NCBI GenBank assembly: GCA_945865375.1 | Contig: CAMBEJ010000037.1 | Location: 1 to 37,221, forward strand | Direction of reading: 5' to 3' | Source of the DNA: Akkermansia muciniphila | GTDB taxonomy: Bacteria; Verrucomicrobiota; Verrucomicrobiia; Limisphaerales; F1-80-MAGS106 | Length of the DNA stretch: 37,221 nt | In this document: positions 25,865-34,850 of the stretch, one piece after another | How the letters are laid out: each line of letters begins with the position of its first letter | Numbering within the stretch: the stretch's first letter is position 1 | Translations under genes and position numbers: made by a program | Notes under the pieces: generated by a model | The model's input: the letters and a program-made list of their open reading frames with translations, nothing else | Database searches by the model: none | What the model was told of the DNA's origin: nothing

Positions 25865-27853
25865 GTGCAAACCCCAACGCAGTTTTATCGGCGCACCCAG
25901 TTTAAGGCTCCTGCCGTCATCCATAAGGGGTTGGATGGTCTTGTCAATCGATGGATCGGATACTACCAGCGCCGCGATGCGATCGTCAAAACCTGGTGGG
26001 GAAAGGTCGAACAGGTCGAAGCCTTGGCGTCCGAGTGCAAGGATTTGGGAGAACGCGCCCTGCGGGAGCGACTCTCAGGCTTCCTCGACACCTATCGGCG
26101 CGGCGGTCGCAACCTCGACAACGCACTCATCCCCGCGCTGGCCGCCATCCGCGAAGCCTCCGATCGGCACTTGGGCATGCGCCCATTTCAGGTCCAAATC
26201 CTCAGTGCTATCGCCCTGCACAACGGGTATCTGACTGAGATGGCAACCGGTGAGGGGAAAACCCTCACGGCGGGCTTGGTGGCCGTCCTTGGGGGTTGGA
26301 CTCGCCATCCTTGCCACATTGTCACGGTCAACGATTATCTGGTCCACCGTGATGCCACGTGGCTGCAGGCTCTCTACGAGTTTTGCGGCATCCGCGTGGG
26401 TTACGTCACAGGGCCGATGAAGCCTGAAGAAAGACGTCAAGGCTACAACGCGGACATCACCTACACGACGAGCAAAGAGTTGCTGGCGGATTTCCTCCGC
26501 GATGGCATCAGTGTTGGCGAGATGCGGGAGCCCTCAAGGCGCCTCGTAAAACAGATGCTGCGGCCCCAGCTCACAGCCCAGGAAGGACTTGTGATGCGCG
26601 GTCTGCACACCGTCATCGTTGACGAAGCCGACAGCGTTCTTATCGACGAAGCCGTCACGCCGCTGATCATTTCCACTCAAAAAGAAAACCAATCCCTCAA
26701 TGAGGTTGTCGGGATCGCTCACACAATTTGCGACCCCCTCGTCCCTCATGTCGATTATGAGGTCAATGCTCGTTACCGAGAAGTCGAGCTGACCAAGGAA
26801 GGCCGGAAAAAAATCGAGGACCGGTGCAGCGCGCTCCCAGGAATCTGGCGAGGCACATCCCGACGCACCGAACTTATCAAGCAAGCTTTGAATGCACGCG
26901 AGTTTTTCCTGAAAGGCAAACAATACGTGATTGTCGATGACAAGGTTGTGATCGTCGATGAGTTCACTGGCCGACCGATGCCGCAACGCACATGGCGCCA
27001 AGGCATGCACCAGGCCATTGAAGCCAAGGAGTTGCTCCCCATTTCGCCGCCCTCTGAAACCATCGCCCGCATGAGTTTCCAACGGTTTTTCAGGCTGTTC
27101 CACAAAGTCTGCGGCATGACCGGGACCGCATCGGAAGCGACCGAGGAATTCTGGCAGATCTATGGGATGCCCGTTGTCCGAATACCCACCAACAAACCGT
27201 GTGTCCGCAAGCAGATGCCCGACCGGGTGTTCCCGGACGAAGACTCGAAATGGGTGGCAATCGCGGATGAAATCGAACGGGTGCATCGAGCCGGACGCCC
27301 TGTCCTGGTTGGGACACGAAGCGTTGCCGCGAGTGAAAAACTGGCGGCACTCCTCGAGGGCAGAACCCTGCATTTCCAATTGTTGAACGCGCTGCGGCAT
27401 GTCGAGGAAGCCTCCATCATCTCGGTGGCGGGCGAGACGGCGCACATCACCATCGCCACAAACATGGCGGGTCGCGGCACGGACATCAAACTCGGCAAGG
27501 GAATCGCCGAACGCGGCGGCCTCCATGTCATTGCCACCGAACGCCACGAGTCTGGCCGGGTCGATCGCCAGCTCTTCGGGCGGAGCGCGCGCCAAGGCGA
27601 CCCGGGCAGCTCACAAGCGTTTGTCAGCGCCGCGGATGAATTGCTAAAAAGGTTCCTTCCGGCGGCTCTCCAAAGCCGGTTGGCCGCAGCCGTACGCCAA
27701 AATCTTCCAGGAAAAGAACTTCTCGCCCGCATCGCGTTCCGCATAGCCCAATCCAACGCGCAACGCATCGCCTTCAAACAACGCCAAGCAGTTCAGCGCG
27801 CCGATACATGGCTTGAAGAAGCACTGTCCTTTGCCGGGGGCGGAAATAACTGA
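25865..27853 (+). CDS. SecA-like ATPase, shortened paralogue
   Basis: A 662-residue protein with a full SecA motor: Walker A MATGEGKT (126-133), VTVNDYLVHRDA, Walker B IVDEADSVLIDEA (D253), a preprotein-crosslinking-like region with VDYEVNARYREVELTKEG, VVIVDEFTGRPMP, CGMTGTA, and the second helicase domain with TNMAGRGTDIKLG and RQLFGRSARQGDPGSSQ. Housekeeping SecA is about 830-900 residues. This one ends soon after the second motor domain with a short helical tail, so most of the C-terminal scaffold/wing region and the zinc-binding tail are missing. It lies 46 nt after the M50-HlyD gene, in the same direction. Likely a dedicated motor for the linked export apparatus, not the housekeeping SecA. 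Confidence 0.92.
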   Translation: MQTPTQFYRRTQFKAPAVIHKGLDGLVNRWIGYYQRRDAIVKTWWGKVEQVEALASECKDLGERALRERLSGFLDTYRRGGRNLDNALIPALAAIREASDRHLGMRPFQVQILSAIALHNGYLTEMATGEGKTLTAGLVAVLGGWTRHPCHIVTVNDYLVHRDATWLQALYEFCGIRVGYVTGPMKPEERRQGYNADITYTTSKELLADFLRDGISVGEMREPSRRLVKQMLRPQLTAQEGLVMRGLHTVIVDEADSVLIDEAVTPLIISTQKENQSLNEVVGIAHTICDPLVPHVDYEVNARYREVELTKEGRKKIEDRCSALPGIWRGTSRRTELIKQALNAREFFLKGKQYVIVDDKVVIVDEFTGRPMPQRTWRQGMHQAIEAKELLPISPPSETIARMSFQRFFRLFHKVCGMTGTASEATEEFWQIYGMPVVRIPTNKPCVRKQMPDRVFPDEDSKWVAIADEIERVHRAGRPVLVGTRSVAASEKLAALLEGRTLHFQLLNALRHVEEASIISVAGETAHITIATNMAGRGTDIKLGKGIAERGGLHVIATERHESGRVDRQLFGRSARQGDPGSSQAFVSAADELLKRFLPAALQSRLAAAVRQNLPGKELLARIAFRIAQSNAQRIAFKQRQAVQRADTWLEEALSFAGGGNN

Positions 27854-27952
27854 GCGAAGGGGCCTCGGGCAAAATCCTGACCCGACGATCTTCCCAGGCC
27901 GCCCAAGGCGGGAATCCTCATCCAGGGACGCGCATCTCGAACTCAGTCCGTT

Positions 27953-30775
27953 TTACTTGGGTTCGGCGGCATCCTTCGGATCCTTCGGTTTGACCGGCAG
28001 GGCGGTTACTTTCAAGGTCCTGGCCGGGGTGTAGTATTTCTTGAAAACCTCCTGCACTTGGGCGGATGTGAATTTGCTGTAGGAATCTTTCTGAGCACGC
28101 TCGTGGTTGAGCTCCCGGGCCTGGAGATCATAGTTCCTGAGGATGCTCCACCAATAGCTGGGTTCCCTCGTCTGGACATCCAAGTGATTGAGAATCTGTT
28201 TTTTGCCGTTCTCCAACTCCTCCTCCGAGGGTCCCTTGGCCGCAAAATCATGGAAGATTGTGTCCACTTCCATGATCACTTTGCTGGCATTGGCCGGATC
28301 GCAGGGAGCGTAGGCAAGGAACCGTCCCGAGTCGGCGAACACCCAGGAGCCATTGTGGTTGGCCCCGATCGAATAGACGATGGATAACTCCTCACGAACG
28401 CGTTTGATGAGTCGGCTTGTGAGAATGTTTGCCGCCAATCCCAAGGCTTGGGTGTCCAGCGCCTGCCGACCTTCCGATCCGAGGAACCCCGAGTAGGCTA
28501 CCGCTTGCGGGGTCTGGGTGGCCACATCCACCTGCTTGAAGTGCGGCCCGGGGGAGCGGGCCAGCTTGCGCAGGCCGTTCAAATGCAGGTCCGTTCGCGC
28601 CCGTGATGGCAGCGATCCGAGGTATTTCTCCAACAGCCGGGTGGAGTCTTCCCACAAAATCTCACCGACGATGGCCACTTCGATTGGTTGACGGCACAAA
28701 CGCTCAAACCAAGCCTGACCTTTGGCCACGGACAGGGCTTCCACTTGCGATTTTTTCAAAGGCATCCGGCGGACGTCGTTGCCGGAAAACAATTCTTCAT
28801 ACGCCTCGTACGCCTTGAATTGCGGCATGGTCTCCCGCTGTACGAAGTTCTGCAGCGTGGACAACCTCCAGTTTTTAAACGCGGAATCTTCAATCACACC
28901 CTCAGTCAGCAACGCGTGAGCCTTTTGCAGACCGATTTCGAGATCCTTTGGCGAGCCCGTGACATGCACTGCGAAATGGTCACCGGCGGGGCTGGCCGAC
29001 ACACTGATATTCTTTCCCGTCATCAAGTCCCGGAGCACGCTGGAATTCAACCGGTGAGTGGCCGCCTCATTGACCGCCAGGCTGGCCACCTCGGTCACAC
29101 CGCGGTTCTGTGCGTCTTCCTCAATATCCCCTCCCGCCATGGAGATGCTCACCATGACGCTGTCCTTTTTGTAATCCATGAAACGGTGGTGGACGCGAAT
29201 TCCGTTGCTCAGCCAACCGTGATGAATTCCTAAGTCCTTGTCTTCGGTCACATCCGTCATCTTGCCAGGGGTCGGCTCCTTGGCCAGCAGGCTCTTCCCG
29301 GCCGCCTCATCCACCAAGGGCTCGACCTTCGCAGCCTCGGCGCGCTGCGCTACGTCCATCACCTCGTCTTGGGTCGGGACCTGTTCCTTGCTGGACAGGG
29401 TGATCACGAACGCAAAAGCTCCGGGAACAAAATGATTTTTAAAGGAGGTATTGATTTCGGATAAAGCCACCGAGGGCAGCACCTCCTTATAGAGATCCAG
29501 GTTCTGCTGGGCCGACAATAGGGGCTCGCGATTGTTCACAGCGCCAATGATCTCGTTGATCAGTGCCCGGGCGTTCTGTGTCGATTCGGACCGAACGGCC
29601 TGTTCGGCTTCCGCGAAGTACTCGGCTTTGGCCAGTTCCAATTCGCGGATCGAAAACCCGAATTCCCGACCTCGCTTTATCTCCTCCACCATTTCTGCCG
29701 TCATCTTGTCCCAGTCTTTCGCCTCACCCACGCTATAACCCCCTATCAGCAAACCGTCGTGGAAAAAATCCGACACGGAGCTGCCCGCGCCGCGGTAGTT
29801 CGCCTTGCCTTTCTTCACACGATCATCGAAACGCCGGCTCAGCATCCAATTGGCTAGGGCCTCGACCAATTCCACACGTTTCTGTTCGACCGTGACTGTA
29901 GGCGGTCGGCCCGGCTGGATGTTGAGCATTTGAACCTGGCAATAGGCCATTTCTGGATCCGTGACCACCAAAGCCCTGGATTTGGTGAAAGGCTTAAACT
30001 CCGGACCGCGCGCCGACCTGGCGTCGCCGGACGCTTTGTATTGCCCAAACCATTTGGTGATCAAGGGCACGATGCCATCGGGCGGCGCGTCTCCGACCAG
30101 GACCACGGTGATGTTTTCGGGCCGATAGTAGGCCCGGTAATAATCCTCGAAATCCTTCTGGGAAGCCGTGCTGATGATCTTTTCATCGCCAATGGGAAGG
30201 CGTGTGGCAAAGCGTGTGCCTGCAAACAAGTCCGGCCACAACTTGTCGCGGATCCGTTGGCCGGCGTTTTTCCCGGAACGCGCCTCCTCCAGCACGATGC
30301 CGCGTTCCTTGTTAATCTCCTCGGGCAGAAGGGATGCACGGAACGCATAATCGCTGAGGCACATCAGCGCCTTGTCGATTTGATGGGTGGTCGTGTCTGG
30401 CGTGAAGAGCATGTAGGCCGTTTGATCGAAGCTGGTGTAGGCATTGAGGTCTGCGCCAAACTGCATGCCGAGGCTCTCAAAATACGGAATCAACTTGCCG
30501 GGCGGAAAATTCTCGGTGCCGTTGAACGCCATGTGTTCCAGAAAATGAGCCAGCCCGCGTTGGGCGTCGGTTTCATTTAAGGATCCAGAGGCTACATGCA
30601 TCATCAAGGCCATCTTGCCGGGCGGGTTGTTGTGCTGGCGGTATCGCCACTTGACCCCGTTCTGGAGAGTGCCGGAGAGGATGCGGCCATCCTCGGGCAG
30701 TGGCTTCGCCTCAACCAGGACGCCTACTCCAAGGATCGTCAAAACTATTAAGAAAGTTCGTGGTAAGGATTTCAT
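27953..30775 (-). CDS. M16-family zinc peptidase (PqqL/pitrilysin-like), secreted
   Basis: A two-lobed M16 peptidase of about 940 residues that likely degrades or processes peptides in the periplasm. A signal peptide (FLIVLTILGVGVLVEA) precedes the inverted zinc motif HFLEH in RGLAHFLEHMAFNG (residues 77-81 from this start). The distal glutamate lies in INKERGIVLEEARSG. Four M16 domains follow, including the R/Y-type closing segment of the second half (RVREELSIVYSIGANHNGSW). I chose the ATG at 30775; a GTG 6 nt upstream is possible. It is convergent with the SecA-like gene, about 100 bp away, so not in that operon. A role in peptide turnover linked to the export cluster is possible but unproved. 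Confidence 0.92.
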   Translation of the reverse strand: MKSLPRTFLIVLTILGVGVLVEAKPLPEDGRILSGTLQNGVKWRYRQHNNPPGKMALMMHVASGSLNETDAQRGLAHFLEHMAFNGTENFPPGKLIPYFESLGMQFGADLNAYTSFDQTAYMLFTPDTTTHQIDKALMCLSDYAFRASLLPEEINKERGIVLEEARSGKNAGQRIRDKLWPDLFAGTRFATRLPIGDEKIISTASQKDFEDYYRAYYRPENITVVLVGDAPPDGIVPLITKWFGQYKASGDARSARGPEFKPFTKSRALVVTDPEMAYCQVQMLNIQPGRPPTVTVEQKRVELVEALANWMLSRRFDDRVKKGKANYRGAGSSVSDFFHDGLLIGGYSVGEAKDWDKMTAEMVEEIKRGREFGFSIRELELAKAEYFAEAEQAVRSESTQNARALINEIIGAVNNREPLLSAQQNLDLYKEVLPSVALSEINTSFKNHFVPGAFAFVITLSSKEQVPTQDEVMDVAQRAEAAKVEPLVDEAAGKSLLAKEPTPGKMTDVTEDKDLGIHHGWLSNGIRVHHRFMDYKKDSVMVSISMAGGDIEEDAQNRGVTEVASLAVNEAATHRLNSSVLRDLMTGKNISVSASPAGDHFAVHVTGSPKDLEIGLQKAHALLTEGVIEDSAFKNWRLSTLQNFVQRETMPQFKAYEAYEELFSGNDVRRMPLKKSQVEALSVAKGQAWFERLCRQPIEVAIVGEILWEDSTRLLEKYLGSLPSRARTDLHLNGLRKLARSPGPHFKQVDVATQTPQAVAYSGFLGSEGRQALDTQALGLAANILTSRLIKRVREELSIVYSIGANHNGSWVFADSGRFLAYAPCDPANASKVIMEVDTIFHDFAAKGPSEEELENGKKQILNHLDVQTREPSYWWSILRNYDLQARELNHERAQKDSYSKFTSAQVQEVFKKYYTPARTLKVTALPVKPKDPKDAAEPK

Positions 30776-30820
30776 GCTCACAGGGTATGGATTCCTCTCG
30801 CGTCTTTCGAGGGAAATCCC

Positions 30821-30906
30821 TTGAACTCAGTAAAACCACCCCGTTTAGCCTGCTGCTCGAGCAACTCCAATCCCCTGCTCCTGCTCGTAATCGTAATCCT
30901 CCCCTC
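30821..30906. repeat. Dispersed repeat with CGTAAT hexamers, copy B
   Basis: Shares with 4937-5040 the head TTGAACTCAGTAAAAC, GTTTAGCCTG, GCTCGAGCAACTCCAAT, CCCTGCTCC and then CGTAATCGTAATCC. This copy is shorter and lacks the facing ATTACG tract. It lies between the M16 gene and the isochorismatase-like gene. Confidence 0.85.
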
Positions 30907-30924
30907 TTCAGAGCTGAGGCTTGT

Positions 30925-32487
30925 TCATTGGCGGACCACAAACCCCGCGTTAGCCCAGTCCGCGAAATCCTCCCTTGAACCGTCGCCCGCGTTCATGGTG
31001 GCGAGGCTGATGATCCTGGCTCCTTCAGGGATCCTCACATTAAACCGCCATGCTGGCGACAGCACGCGCATGACAGGGCTTGCCGCAGCTTCCTTGCCGT
31101 CGATGAAGACTTTGAAAACCACACTGGGATACATCGCCAGATTGGAGCCGTTGCTGATGCTGACAACGTGTTCATCCGCGCCGACCAGCGCCACGAATCG
31201 TTTGTAATTGGGCTTGAGTTCATACATGAGAGCGCACGGGGCATGAACGCCGATGCCTACTCGGTACGTCTGCCGGTTGATCTTCAATTCGTGGCCATGG
31301 TTCGACCTGTCCTTTTGCGGCGGTTTCGTCTCGCCGGAATAGCGAACCGTCCCGCCGTAGGTATGACCGAATCCGACATTTCGCAGTGGTTGCAAGTCGC
31401 CAATCGCGACATCCGGCAGAGGAGGCAGAGGATCCATGCGGGCGAACGATCCCTCAGACTCCACGCAGACCGCGCGCCCCGCGAGAAAGGCCGTGACTCG
31501 CAGCCGCGCTGTGTCTTCGAGCACCAGTGGCTTTGTGTAAAGGGCGGAGGCTGGCGTGGGTTTTGAGCCGTCGAGCGTGTAGCGGATTTGGGCGTCCGGC
31601 TGGAGTGGAGTCGTCAGGGTGACTGTAATCGGTTGCTCGAACAGGTGCGGCCGCATCGGTGTGCCCCAGGGCGTTATCCGCACGGGGTCACCCACCCATT
31701 CTACATCCCATTTCCCCAGTTTGGCCAACTCCGATTGCAAATGGATCGTCGGGGCAAGGTGCTTTTCGAAATGCTCCACGACCTGCTCGGTGTTGAGGTC
31801 CGGCGTGAAGTTTTGCGAAGGATCGTAGCCGGGGTGGGCATCCGTCATGTCGCGGGCCAACACACACTCCAGCCCTGTCGATTTCATCGCTCTCAGTCCC
31901 ATCGGCTTGCCAAGTAGACAGACCTGGGTGTGGAACCCTACGTAGATGAGGTGGGTCAAACCAAATTTCTGGCAGATCGCGTACACCTCGGCCTGCGTGT
32001 CGGGCATCAGGTCTTCATCCCCTATGCGGAGCCCCGGATGCATGCTGTCCCAACCGTAATTCCCGGCGCAGCGCTCCCTGCCGCAGGCGCAGCCCCCGGC
32101 GTCCGGCACGGGGGGGCATGTCACATTGATCACGTTCGGCACAGCGATCTGTGGGAGCGCAAAGACGGCCTCCCGCTGCGGGTAGCCAACGTAATTATCC
32201 ACCACGTCGCTGGGACAAAGCATCACGGTCATGCCCAGCTCGCGAGCCGCGTTCAGAGCTTTGTTTATCCTCGGCACAATGGCATCCACCCGCATGGTGG
32301 CCGTCTTGCACCAGTGGTAGTTCCAGACGTCTACGGCGATGACACCGACGCGTTTGGGGTCAACCTTCTCTGGCCGGAGGTTCACCGCTCCTGTCGTGGG
32401 ATCGCGGCGCTGAAGATCGAGAGTGAGAGCGGCGCATGGCAGGGGCATCAGAGTGGCGGCGAGAACGAGCAGAGCCAGGAGGCGCAT
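30925..32487 (-). CDS. Secreted isochorismatase-like/chitobiase-C/NPCBM fusion
   Basis: About 520 residues exported by a signal peptide (MRLLALLVLAATLMPLPCAA). The N-terminal half is an isochorismatase-type cysteine hydrolase: VGVIAVDVWNYHW supplies the aspartate, and LIYVGFHTQVCLLGKPMGLRAM the cysteine after a loop with GGCACGRERCAGNYGW. A chitobiase/beta-hexosaminidase C-terminal-type domain follows (PITVTLTTPLQPDAQIRYTLDGSKPT). The C-terminus is an NPCBM carbohydrate-binding module (RNVGFGHTYGGTVRYSGE ... INRQTYRVGIGVHAPCALMYEL). The mix suggests a hydrolase that binds polysaccharide; the substrate is unknown. I chose the ATG at 32487 because the signal peptide starts there; ATGs at 32514 and 32568 are alternatives. 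None has a clear ribosome binding site. Confidence 0.82.
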   Translation of the reverse strand: MRLLALLVLAATLMPLPCAALTLDLQRRDPTTGAVNLRPEKVDPKRVGVIAVDVWNYHWCKTATMRVDAIVPRINKALNAARELGMTVMLCPSDVVDNYVGYPQREAVFALPQIAVPNVINVTCPPVPDAGGCACGRERCAGNYGWDSMHPGLRIGDEDLMPDTQAEVYAICQKFGLTHLIYVGFHTQVCLLGKPMGLRAMKSTGLECVLARDMTDAHPGYDPSQNFTPDLNTEQVVEHFEKHLAPTIHLQSELAKLGKWDVEWVGDPVRITPWGTPMRPHLFEQPITVTLTTPLQPDAQIRYTLDGSKPTPASALYTKPLVLEDTARLRVTAFLAGRAVCVESEGSFARMDPLPPLPDVAIGDLQPLRNVGFGHTYGGTVRYSGETKPPQKDRSNHGHELKINRQTYRVGIGVHAPCALMYELKPNYKRFVALVGADEHVVSISNGSNLAMYPSVVFKVFIDGKEAAASPVMRVLSPAWRFNVRIPEGARIISLATMNAGDGSREDFADWANAGFVVRQ

Positions 32488-32568
32488 CGGACAAGCGTGG
32501 CAGTTTGAGTGCATGGTGAGGGTTCTGGGCGACCCTTGCAGATTCCCTCTTAAGGGCCGTTGCTTCAA

Positions 32569-32967
32569 GACAAAATCGTGGAAGCCCCCAATTCACGTCA
32601 CGTGCCATGCCATGCCATGCCCACCAAGCTCGGGGGTTGACGTCGTTTCCGTGATCGCGACGGACCACCCACAAACCGGCAAAGTTCTCGCCGGAGTCGA
32701 ATTGAATGGCCAGACAACGACGACTCTCGGTGTCCCTCCTTACGAAACCGATATCGCTCTTCGCCTGCTGAAAAAATAGCTCCCTGCATTGACGCCTTCG
32801 CGTCGGGCGATTCTCCGAGAGGAGCGCCGACACTGCCGTGGCTCACGCCCTGCTTTTATTTCCAATTGACCAGCCAATTGGCATAGCTAACAATTTCGCC
32901 CGGGCACTGACCCTGCGCTTCATCCGCACGGTGAGGGGATGTCCAAGGCGATGGGTGTGTTCCGATT
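32569..32967. other. Stretch without a recognised gene
   Basis: One plus-strand frame ends in GVDVVSVIATDHPQTGKVLAG ... YETDIALRLLKK at about 32632-32779, which has protein-like composition but no family I recognise and no sound start. It may be the 3' end of a lost gene. The rest should contain the divergent promoters for 30925-32487 and 32968-34767. Confidence 0.4.
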
Positions 32968-34767
32968 ATGTTATTTACTATCACGAGTGATTGCCGAGCC
33001 AGGGTGCTCTGGGCGGTTTTATCTATTGCGTGTGTTCTGGTTCCCGTCGAGGGGGCGGTGCTTGACCGGGAGGTGCCGAATTTCAACCTGCTCGACCTGC
33101 AAGGGCGGGATCATGAGTTATACCGCGCGGAGGGCCGGGCGGTAGTGCTGTTCTTCACCGGTAACGGATGTCCAATCGCCCGGAAAAGCGTGCCGAGACT
33201 TCGAGACCTGCGCAGAAAATTCGCACAGGAAGGTGTTTCGTTTTGGATGGTTCACAGCTATCCTGCGGACACGACCGCCGAGATCTCCCGAGAAGTGAAC
33301 GAGATTCAAGCGCGGGGCATGCTCCATCTGCGCGATCCCAAGCAGGGGCTCGCAATCGCCTTCGCCGTGGAGCGAACTGCGGAGGTGGTGGCCATCGATC
33401 TGAAAACGCGGAGGGTGTTTTATCAGGGTGCCGTGGATGATCAGTTTGTCGAGGGAGCCGAGCGACCGTCCGCGCAAACCCATTTTCTGCGTGACGCGCT
33501 GACCCAGCACTTGGCGGGGCAGACGGTGGCGAATCCACGCACACCCGCCCGGGGCTGTCGGTTGGCTTTCGCGCCCGCTCCGGTGCCCCACGGCGTGCCA
33601 TCCTATGCCACCGACGTGGCGCCGATCCTGAAGGCCCACTGCGTGGCCTGCCATCGGGATGGCGCGATTGGTCCGTGGTCGATGAACGGGCATGGGCGAT
33701 TGAAGAATAAGGCTGCTATGATCGAGGAAGTGCTTTTGACGCGCCGGATGCCGCCCTGGGACCCTGACCCGGACTTCGGCGAGTTCCAGAAGCCCCATTA
33801 CCTCACTCGTGAAGACACCCAAACCCTCTTGCGCTGGGTGAAAGCGGGAGCGCCTCGCGGGGAAGGGGAGGACCCCTTGGAGCAACCCTTGCCGCCGCTA
33901 TCGGATTGGGCTTTGGGCAAGCCGGATGCCGTGCTTCGGCTGCCAAAACCGGAGGAAGTTCCGGCAACGGGAGTGCTCAACTACCGGCACATCCGGATCC
34001 ATAACCCGTTCACTAACGATGTCTGGATTTCCGGCTCAGACGTCAAGCCAAGCAATCGGAAGGTGGTGCATCACGCGATTCTCTATGCGTTCTGGCCCGG
34101 ATGTCCTGACGATGGAACAGGCCAAGGCGTCCACTTCCAAGGATGGGCGCCAGGAACGCCTCAATCCAAGTTTCCGGACGGTGTGGCAAAGCGTTTGCCC
34201 GCAGGTGCTGAACTGACGCTGGAAATGCACTACACCACATGCGGCTCAGAACAAACCGACCAAACCGAAGTCGCGTTCTATCTGGCCCCGGGACCGCAGC
34301 CACGCGAAGCGTTTGTGCGACGGGCTGACGCGGAGGACGTCGATATTCCAGCCGGAGTCGACGAGGCCCGGCACCATGCCACTTACGCGTTTCGGAAGTC
34401 GGCCACGATCTATGGATTGGCGCCGCACATGCACGTTCGCGGGAAATGGATGCGTTACGAATTGCTCCTGCCGAACGGACACAAAGAAGTGTTGCTGCAC
34501 GTGCCACGATACGACTTCAACTGGCAGCACAGTTATGGATTCACGAAGCCACGACATGTCCCGGCTGGTTCCTGGCTCCTGGTTTCCGGGGCATTCGACA
34601 ACTCCGCATCCCATCCTGGCAACCCGGATCCCACGAAACGAGTACGGTTTGGACTCCAATCTTGGGACGAAATGTTCATTGGATTCTTCGATGCGGCGGA
34701 TGACCCCGATCCGCTCGTCAGCCCGCAAGAGAGAAATCCCAAGAGCGCCAGAGGGGTCAGTCAATAG
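32968..34767 (+). CDS. Secreted redoxin/cytochrome-c-like/copper-monooxygenase-like fusion
   Basis: A 599-residue exported protein with three parts. After a signal peptide (VLWAVLSIACVLVPVEGA), residues about 35-190 are thioredoxin-like (AVVLFFTGNGCPIARKSVPRL), with a single CP motif in place of CxxC. A single CxxCH-like heme site follows (VAPILKAHCVACHRDGAIGPW, about residue 227). The rest (about 325-560) resembles the copper type II ascorbate-dependent monooxygenase fold (PHM/DBH family), with candidate copper ligands in KVVHHAILYAF, EMHYTTCG and YGLAPHMHVRGKWMRYEL. Similar fusions are frequent in planctomycetes and verrucomicrobia, function unknown. The ATG at 32968 starts the signal peptide. 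It is transcribed away from the isochorismatase-like gene. Confidence 0.85.
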   Translation: MLFTITSDCRARVLWAVLSIACVLVPVEGAVLDREVPNFNLLDLQGRDHELYRAEGRAVVLFFTGNGCPIARKSVPRLRDLRRKFAQEGVSFWMVHSYPADTTAEISREVNEIQARGMLHLRDPKQGLAIAFAVERTAEVVAIDLKTRRVFYQGAVDDQFVEGAERPSAQTHFLRDALTQHLAGQTVANPRTPARGCRLAFAPAPVPHGVPSYATDVAPILKAHCVACHRDGAIGPWSMNGHGRLKNKAAMIEEVLLTRRMPPWDPDPDFGEFQKPHYLTREDTQTLLRWVKAGAPRGEGEDPLEQPLPPLSDWALGKPDAVLRLPKPEEVPATGVLNYRHIRIHNPFTNDVWISGSDVKPSNRKVVHHAILYAFWPGCPDDGTGQGVHFQGWAPGTPQSKFPDGVAKRLPAGAELTLEMHYTTCGSEQTDQTEVAFYLAPGPQPREAFVRRADAEDVDIPAGVDEARHHATYAFRKSATIYGLAPHMHVRGKWMRYELLLPNGHKEVLLHVPRYDFNWQHSYGFTKPRHVPAGSWLLVSGAFDNSASHPGNPDPTKRVRFGLQSWDEMFIGFFDAADDPDPLVSPQERNPKSARGVSQ

Positions 34768-34811
34768 TATCGTGGTCTTTTCCCGATCGGAACGGAGGAC
34801 GGAGTTCTGAG

Positions 34812-34850
34812 GTAATCAATAAGCAGTAAGCAGTAAGCCGTAATCAGTGA
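34812..34850. repeat. Short AGCAGTAAGCAGTAA-type tandem repeat
   Basis: Imperfect heptamer repeats (TAAGCAG, TAAGCCG, TAATCAG). They mark the point where the DUF6788 fragment on the minus strand is cut off, so they may have formed a deletion or insertion junction. Confidence 0.55.

Noticed and set aside
26534..27595. 353-codon minus-strand open frame opposite the SecA-like gene
   Set aside because: The plus strand carries all SecA motor motifs over the same bases; the antisense frame has no recognisable domain.
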